Shown here: piece after piece, positions 7,487 to 11,017 of the stretch
Layout: the number at the start of each line of letters is the position of its first letter
Numbering within the stretch: the first letter of the stretch is position 1
NCBI GenBank assembly: GCA_905206455.1
Contig: CAJLHL010000080.1
Location: 1-11,017 of the forward strand
DNA length: 11,017 bases
Direction of reading: 5' to 3'
From: an uncultured Eubacteriales bacterium
GTDB taxonomy: Bacteria; Bacillota; Clostridia; Peptostreptococcales; Anaerovoracaceae
Notes under the pieces: model-generated
The model's database searches: none
The model's input: only the letters and a program-made list of their open reading frames with translations
Told to the model about the DNA's origin: nothing
Translations under genes and position numbers: made by a program

Positions 7487-8746
7487 TTGGACACATATCA
7501 TATATCAGGCGGCAGAAGGCTCAGCGGTACGGTGAATACGGCTGGCGCCAAAAATGCGGTGCTGCCGCTGCTGGCAGCTTCTATTATGGGAAGCGGCGAG
7601 ACGGTTCTGCACAATTGTCCGGCTCTGTCGGACGTATACGCTATGCTGGGGATTCTCGAAGCGGCGGGCTGCCGGACGGATTTCAACGGGGGACGAGTGC
7701 GAGTCTGTCCCGGAATATCGGAAGAAGCTTTTCTTCACGAGGATCTGGTGAGAGAGCTGCGCTCTTCCGTATTTCTTCTGGGACCTATGCTGGCGCTGAA
7801 GCGTTCGGTTCATATGGGATTTCCCGGCGGCTGCGACATCGGTAAACGGCCTGTGGACATTCATCTGGAGGCTCTGCGCAGAATGGGAGCGGAGATCGAG
7901 GAAAAGGATGGAAAAATCGTCTGTACGGTCAAACAGCTCCGCGGCGCATCGGTGAGACTGCCGTTTCCAAGTGTGGGAGCGACGGAAAATATTATGATGG
8001 CGGCTGCGATGGCAGAAGGGGTTACCGTGATCCGCAATGCGGCGCGGGAACCGGAGATCATAGAACTTCAGGATTTTTTGAATGCGATGGGAGCGGAAAT
8101 CAGCGGAGCGGGGACATCTGTGATTATCATCTCCGGAAAGAAACAGCTTCACGGAGCGGAATGGACTGTCATGTCAGACCGGATTGAAGCTGGGACGCTG
8201 ATTCTGGCGGCGGCAGTCACGGGAGGAGAAATCTTTGTGAAAAACGCGCCGTCGGCGAGCATGGAATCCTTTCTTCAATGCATCAGACGAAGCGGCGTAA
8301 AAATCGATATTCAGCCGGATGGAATCGGGGTCAGCGCACCGCCCAGACTGTCCGCATCCGGAAAAATTGAAACGGAACCTTATCCCGGATTTCCCACCGA
8401 TCTTCAGTCCCAGTTTCTGGCGGCGATGACGGCGGCTTCGGGAGTCAGCATGATAGAGGAAAATATCTTTGAAAACCGGTTTAAGGTATTGAAGCCTCTG
8501 CGCCTTATGGGCGCTGATATCACCCTTTCGGAAAACAGGGCCTGCGTCAACGGAGTGGAAAAGCTGCACGGCGCGCGGGTAAAAGCGGAAGAACTGAGAG
8601 GGGGAGCGGCTCTTGTCATCGCCGGACTTGCGGCGGAAGGCGATACTGTAATTGAAAATGTTTGCCTCATCGACAGAGGGTATGATAAATTAGAAATGAC
8701 ACTCAGAGATTTGGGAGCGGATATAGCACGTGTTAAAGAGGTCTGA
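7487..8746 (+). CDS. murA: UDP-GlcNAc 1-carboxyvinyltransferase MurA, TTG start
   Basis: Cytoplasmic enzyme that transfers enolpyruvyl from PEP to UDP-GlcNAc, the first committed step of peptidoglycan synthesis and the fosfomycin target. It has 419 residues, the family length. Lys22-Asn23 lie in GAKNAVLP; the catalytic Cys116 is in GGCDIGKRPVDIH (114-126); Asp305 in TDLQSQF and Arg397 in DRGYD sit at the numbers known from E. coli MurA. A Cys rather than Asp at 116 predicts fosfomycin sensitivity of this enzyme (inference). The start is TTG at 7487, chosen because a perfect AGGAGGT lies 6 bases before it and the protein then begins at the normal N-terminus (HISGGRRLSG). That site can be folded into a hairpin (7444-7483), so translation may be controlled. 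Many Firmicutes carry two murA paralogs; whether this strain does cannot be told here. Confidence 0.97.
   Translation: MDTYHISGGRRLSGTVNTAGAKNAVLPLLAASIMGSGETVLHNCPALSDVYAMLGILEAAGCRTDFNGGRVRVCPGISEEAFLHEDLVRELRSSVFLLGPMLALKRSVHMGFPGGCDIGKRPVDIHLEALRRMGAEIEEKDGKIVCTVKQLRGASVRLPFPSVGATENIMMAAAMAEGVTVIRNAAREPEIIELQDFLNAMGAEISGAGTSVIIISGKKQLHGAEWTVMSDRIEAGTLILAAAVTGGEIFVKNAPSASMESFLQCIRRSGVKIDIQPDGIGVSAPPRLSASGKIETEPYPGFPTDLQSQFLAAMTAASGVSMIEENIFENRFKVLKPLRLMGADITLSENRACVNGVEKLHGARVKAEELRGGAALVIAGLAAEGDTVIENVCLIDRGYDKLEMTLRDLGADIARVKEV
8738..8742 (+). promoter_or_regulatory. ftsQ ribosome binding site inside the end of murA
   Basis: GAGGT lies 5 bases before ATG 8748 and overlaps the last codons of murA. 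It supports ATG 8748 over the upstream GTG 8730 and suggests coupling with murA translation. Confidence 0.7.
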
Positions 8747-8747
8747 A

Positions 8748-9638
8748 ATGAATAACGACAGAGAAAACGACAGCTTCCGGACATCGACAGATATATACGG
8801 CGGCATGGATACCGACTACAATACACAGTATATACCCTTTGACGCGGAGGAAGATTTTGAATCCGGCGGCGGGGATGCGGAATTCGGGAATGCTCCGGAA
8901 CCGAAGAAAAAAAGAAAAAAAAAGCGAAGGAAAAAACATTATATGCTGCGGCTGGCGCTCATTCTGGCCGCGGCGGCAGCTTTTGTCCTGCTGCTGCGCT
9001 CGCCTCTTTTCGATATTTCGGTAATCGAGGTGGAGGGCAATCAGCTGATGAGCGACGGTGAGATTATCGAAATGACCGGCGTAAAAGAAGGGGACAATCT
9101 CTTCAGTATCAGCAGCAGAAAAGTGAAGGCGAAGCTGAAAAAAAATGCGTATATCGCTTCGGCAGGAATCGACAGGAAGATTCCGGATACTTATGTTATA
9201 AAAATAGAAGAAAAAATTCCGACTTTAGCGGTGAAATATAAATCGAAATATGTAATCCTGGACGAGGAGGGCAGAGCCATCGATTATGCGGAGGATGTGA
9301 GGGGGGCGACCGTACTCACAGGGGTCAGCGTTTCAAAATATGAGATCGGCGAAATTCCCGCGGTAAACGACGGGTGCGATTTTACAGCGCTCCTCAATAT
9401 GATAAATAAGGTGAACGAATCGGGACTGTATTTCAAGCGGATCGAGATGCTCACAGCCACTTCGGTCAAGGCGAACATTACGGACACACTGCTGTGTCAG
9501 GGAGAATGTATCAATATCGCGGAAAATACGGAGGAACTGAAAGCGGCGATCTACGACTTGGGACAGAAACAGGTGAGCCGCGGGGTGATCAATGTCAGCG
9601 GCGATGGGTATGCGTCCTTTAATCCGGTGATTCGTTAG
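8748..9638 (+). CDS. ftsQ: Cell division protein FtsQ/DivIB
   Basis: Bitopic divisome protein of the FtsQ/DivIB family, which works with FtsL and DivIC in septal wall synthesis. With the ATG at 8748 it has 296 residues. The order is: an acidic, low-complexity cytoplasmic tail (about 1-50), a dense Lys/Arg stretch (53-64) that fits the positive-inside rule, one membrane helix (about 66-84), a POTRA domain beginning FDISVIEVEGNQLMSDGEII (88-107) and running to about 155, then the beta domain (IPTLAVKYKSKYVILDEEG, 157-175) to the end. A GTG at 8730 would add six residues but lies inside murA and lacks a good site; GAGGT at 8738-8742, 5 bases before the ATG, favours 8748. It follows the murA stop by one base. 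A7 and A9 runs encode the basic stretch. Three cysteines (210, 250, 254) fall in the extracellular part. Confidence 0.92.
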   Translation: MNNDRENDSFRTSTDIYGGMDTDYNTQYIPFDAEEDFESGGGDAEFGNAPEPKKKRKKKRRKKHYMLRLALILAAAAAFVLLLRSPLFDISVIEVEGNQLMSDGEIIEMTGVKEGDNLFSISSRKVKAKLKKNAYIASAGIDRKIPDTYVIKIEEKIPTLAVKYKSKYVILDEEGRAIDYAEDVRGATVLTGVSVSKYEIGEIPAVNDGCDFTALLNMINKVNESGLYFKRIEMLTATSVKANITDTLLCQGECINIAENTEELKAAIYDLGQKQVSRGVINVSGDGYASFNPVIR

Positions 9639-9727
9639 AGCCACAAGAACGATCAGGCGGCTGTTCTGCAGTCGTTCCGCGCACTTTCGCCGTTTTTCGG
9701 CAGACAGGAAAAACAGAGGATTCATTT

Positions 9728-9756
9728 TTGATGGTAGTTGTTGCGATAAGTATAGT
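9728..9756 (+). promoter_or_regulatory. Candidate sigma-A promoter P1 for ftsZ
   Basis: A -35 TTGATG (9728-9733, 4 of 6 to TTGACA), a 17-base spacer and a -10 TATAGT (9751-9756, 5 of 6 to TATAAT). It sits in the only AT-rich stretch of a large gap, 47 bases before the ftsZ start. The call rests on consensus matching only. Confidence 0.45.
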
Positions 9757-9769
9757 GTTATGATAAAAT
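9741..9769 (+). promoter_or_regulatory. Candidate sigma-A promoter P2 for ftsZ, overlapping P1
   Basis: A -35 TTGCGA (9741-9746, 4 of 6), a 17-base spacer and a -10 TAAAAT (9764-9769, 5 of 6), shifted 13 bases downstream of P1. Only one of the two may be real; both would give a short leader that contains the SD hairpin. Confidence 0.4.
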
Positions 9770-9781
9770 ATTTTGTATCTA

Positions 9782-9798
9782 AGTAACAGGAGGTTACT
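9782..9798 (+). promoter_or_regulatory. Hairpin presenting the ftsZ Shine-Dalgarno
   Basis: AGTAAC (9782-9787) and GTTACT (9793-9798) are perfect reverse complements and flank a 5-base loop that is exactly AGGAG. The ribosome binding site AGGAGGT (9788-9794) thus lies mostly in the loop, with its last two bases in the stem. It ends 9 bases before ATG 9804. The structure could favour 30S recruitment or act as an RNA stabiliser or protein site; the role is inferred. Confidence 0.55.
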
Positions 9799-9803
9799 AC
9801 ATA

Positions 9804-10952
9804 ATGTTACAATTTGAAGTGAATGTTGAAGATAATGCCCAGATCAAGGTAGTAGGAGTCGGCGGAGGCGGCGGAAACGCCGTAAATCGCATGATCGAGG
9901 CCGGACTGAAGGGAGTTTCCTATATCGTTGTAAATACGGACAAGCAGGCGCTGAACCGATCGGTAGCCGAGACTAAGGTCCAGATCGGCGAAAAACTCAC
10001 CAGGGGACTCGGTGCCGGAGCAAATCCTGAGACAGGCATGAAAGCAGCCGAAGAAAACCTCGAAGAGATTACGAAATATTTCGACGGCGTGGATATGGTT
10101 TTTATCACAGCCGGCATGGGCGGCGGCACCGGAACCGGTGCGGCTCCCGTCATCGCAAAAGCTGCCAAAGAAAGCGGCATCCTTACGGTGGGTGTTGTGA
10201 CGAAGCCGTTTACCTTTGAAGGAAAGAGAAGAAGAGACCATGCAGAACTCGGAATCGAGTATCTGAAAAAATATGTGGATTCTCTCGTTGTCGTTCCCAA
10301 CGACAAATTACTGCAGATTTCAGAAAAGAATACCACGATGCAGGAAGCGTTCAGCATGGCGGATGATGTTCTGAGACAGGGCGTCCAGGGCATTACCGAT
10401 CTGATCGCCGAATCCGGCGTCATCAATCTGGATTTTGCGGACGTCAAGACTGTCATGAGTGACAGAGGCATCGCGCATATGGGCGTCGGCGTCGGAAAGG
10501 GCGAAAACCGCGTTATCGATGCGGTCAAGGAAGCGATCGGAAGCCCGCTTTTGGAGACTTCGATCGACGGTGCAAAGGCGATTTTGCTCAATATTATGGG
10601 CGGATACGACTTGGGAATGCTCGAGGCAAACGAGGCCGCAGATCTCATCGAGAAGGCCGCTGCCAGAGACGCGAATATCATCTTCGGTGCATCCATTAAG
10701 GAAGATCTCGAAGATGAAATACGGATCACAGTAATCGCTACAGGCTTCGACGATGACGACGCTGCAGAAGAAGCTCCGCAGGAACCGGAGACTTCCGTTC
10801 ATCATGCGTCTCCGTCCGCTTCTGCGGCGAAGGTGGAGGAAGCGGCTGCCGAAACAGTCGGCGAAGCTCAGCCGGAACTGCCTGCAGACGATGACATTGA
10901 AGTTCCTGAATTTTTAAAGAACGCGATGAAAGCGGTAAACAATAAATTTTAG
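9804..10952 (+). CDS. ftsZ: Cell division GTPase FtsZ
   Basis: Tubulin-like GTPase that polymerises into the cytokinetic Z-ring and recruits the divisome. It has 382 residues. The N-terminal GTP-binding half has GVGGGGGNAVNRMI (18-31), NTDKQAL (44-50), the tubulin signature GMGGGTGTG (104-112) and TKPFTFEGKRR (133-143). The T7 loop NLDFADV (208-214) supplies Asp210 and Asp213 for GTP hydrolysis across the subunit interface. After about residue 315 comes an acidic, Ala/Glu/Pro-rich disordered linker, and the end (about 364-382, with DIEVPEFLKNAMKA) is the conserved C-terminal peptide that binds tethers such as FtsA and SepF. AGGAGGT at 9788-9794 lies 9 bases before the ATG, partly inside a hairpin. 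Its own promoter region and a likely terminator suggest a partly separate transcript. Neither ftsA nor sepF is next to it here. Confidence 0.99.
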   Translation: MLQFEVNVEDNAQIKVVGVGGGGGNAVNRMIEAGLKGVSYIVVNTDKQALNRSVAETKVQIGEKLTRGLGAGANPETGMKAAEENLEEITKYFDGVDMVFITAGMGGGTGTGAAPVIAKAAKESGILTVGVVTKPFTFEGKRRRDHAELGIEYLKKYVDSLVVVPNDKLLQISEKNTTMQEAFSMADDVLRQGVQGITDLIAESGVINLDFADVKTVMSDRGIAHMGVGVGKGENRVIDAVKEAIGSPLLETSIDGAKAILLNIMGGYDLGMLEANEAADLIEKAAARDANIIFGASIKEDLEDEIRITVIATGFDDDDAAEEAPQEPETSVHHASPSASAAKVEEAAAETVGEAQPELPADDDIEVPEFLKNAMKAVNNKF

Positions 10953-10996
10953 GGAAAGTAGAATATCAGCTTGGCTGCCGCGTCCGGCGTCATTGT

Positions 10997-11017
10997 GGGA
11001 TAAACGTTTTCGTTTAT
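10997..11017 (+). terminator. Probable ftsZ terminator, cut by the window edge
   Basis: ATAAACG (11000-11006) and CGTTTAT (11011-11017) form a perfect 7-bp stem with a TTTT loop, ending exactly at the window edge. GGG at 10997-10999 would extend the stem if CCC follows. The position 45 bases after the ftsZ stop suits a rho-independent terminator, but the T tract that would prove it is outside the window. Confidence 0.45.

Larger units (their letters stand above)
9639..9803 (+). other. ftsQ-ftsZ intergenic region (165 bases)
   Basis: This is the longest gap between genes in the window. Its first half holds two weak inverted repeats: GAACGA (9647-9652) with TCGTTC (9672-9677) around a 19-base loop, and GCCG (9689-9692) with CGGC (9698-9701) around TTTTT. 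Neither is followed by a T run, so I do not call a terminator. The second half is AT-rich and carries candidate promoters and the ftsZ ribosome binding site. I see no credible gene in it. Confidence 0.7.

Noticed and set aside
9689..9701. GCCG-TTTTT-CGGC as a terminator after ftsQ
   Set aside because: The stem is only 4 bp, the T run is in the loop, and A-rich sequence follows rather than a T tract.
9731..9786. Two coupled micro-ORFs before ftsZ (10 and 8 codons, ATGA overlap)
   Set aside because: They overlap the candidate promoters and would be only partly transcribed from them; so short a pair in AT-rich DNA is readily due to chance.
1..11017. Undescribed defence, mobile or biosynthetic system
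   Set aside because: All nine coding regions are recognised housekeeping dcw genes with intact motifs, and the remaining DNA is short. Nothing suggests horizontal insertion.

Overview
The window is a nearly gapless one-strand (+) run of nine peptidoglycan-precursor and cell-division genes: the division and cell wall (dcw) cluster of a Gram-positive, meso-diaminopimelate-type Firmicute, most likely a member of the Clostridia. The support is the gene order (SpoVE-type SEDS gene between murD and murG; murA directly after murG; a DivIB-like ftsQ next to ftsZ), strong AGGAGG-type ribosome binding sites, a DNPR motif in MurE, and DivIB architecture. The genus cannot be read from the sequence. No mobile element, CRISPR array, tRNA or rRNA is visible.

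Layout: murE (open at the left edge, 1-1287), murF (1290-2705), mraY (2695-3657, overlapping murF by 11 bases), murD (3711-5066), ftsW/spoVE (5129-6331), murG (6345-7427), murA (7487-8746, TTG start), ftsQ/divIB (8748-9638), a 165-base gap with candidate promoters, ftsZ (9804-10952), then 65 bases that end in what looks like a terminator cut by the window edge.

The genes form one pathway. MurA makes the first committed UDP-MurNAc precursor. MurD, MurE and MurF add D-Glu, meso-DAP and D-Ala-D-Ala. MraY moves the product onto the lipid carrier (lipid I) and MurG adds GlcNAc (lipid II). FtsW polymerises lipid II at the septum with a partner class B PBP, which should lie upstream of the window. 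FtsQ/DivIB and FtsZ belong to the divisome that places this synthesis. murB, murC and ftsA are not in the window.

The protein content is ordinary and every catalytic motif I checked is present. The most interesting signals are RNA-level structures at gene junctions. A 13-bp hairpin with two G-U pairs buries the perfect Shine-Dalgarno (SD) of TTG-started murA and has a competing alternative helix. A perfect 6-bp hairpin displays most of the ftsZ SD in its loop. A 6-bp hairpin lies just before the ftsW SD. I found no sign of an exotic new protein system.
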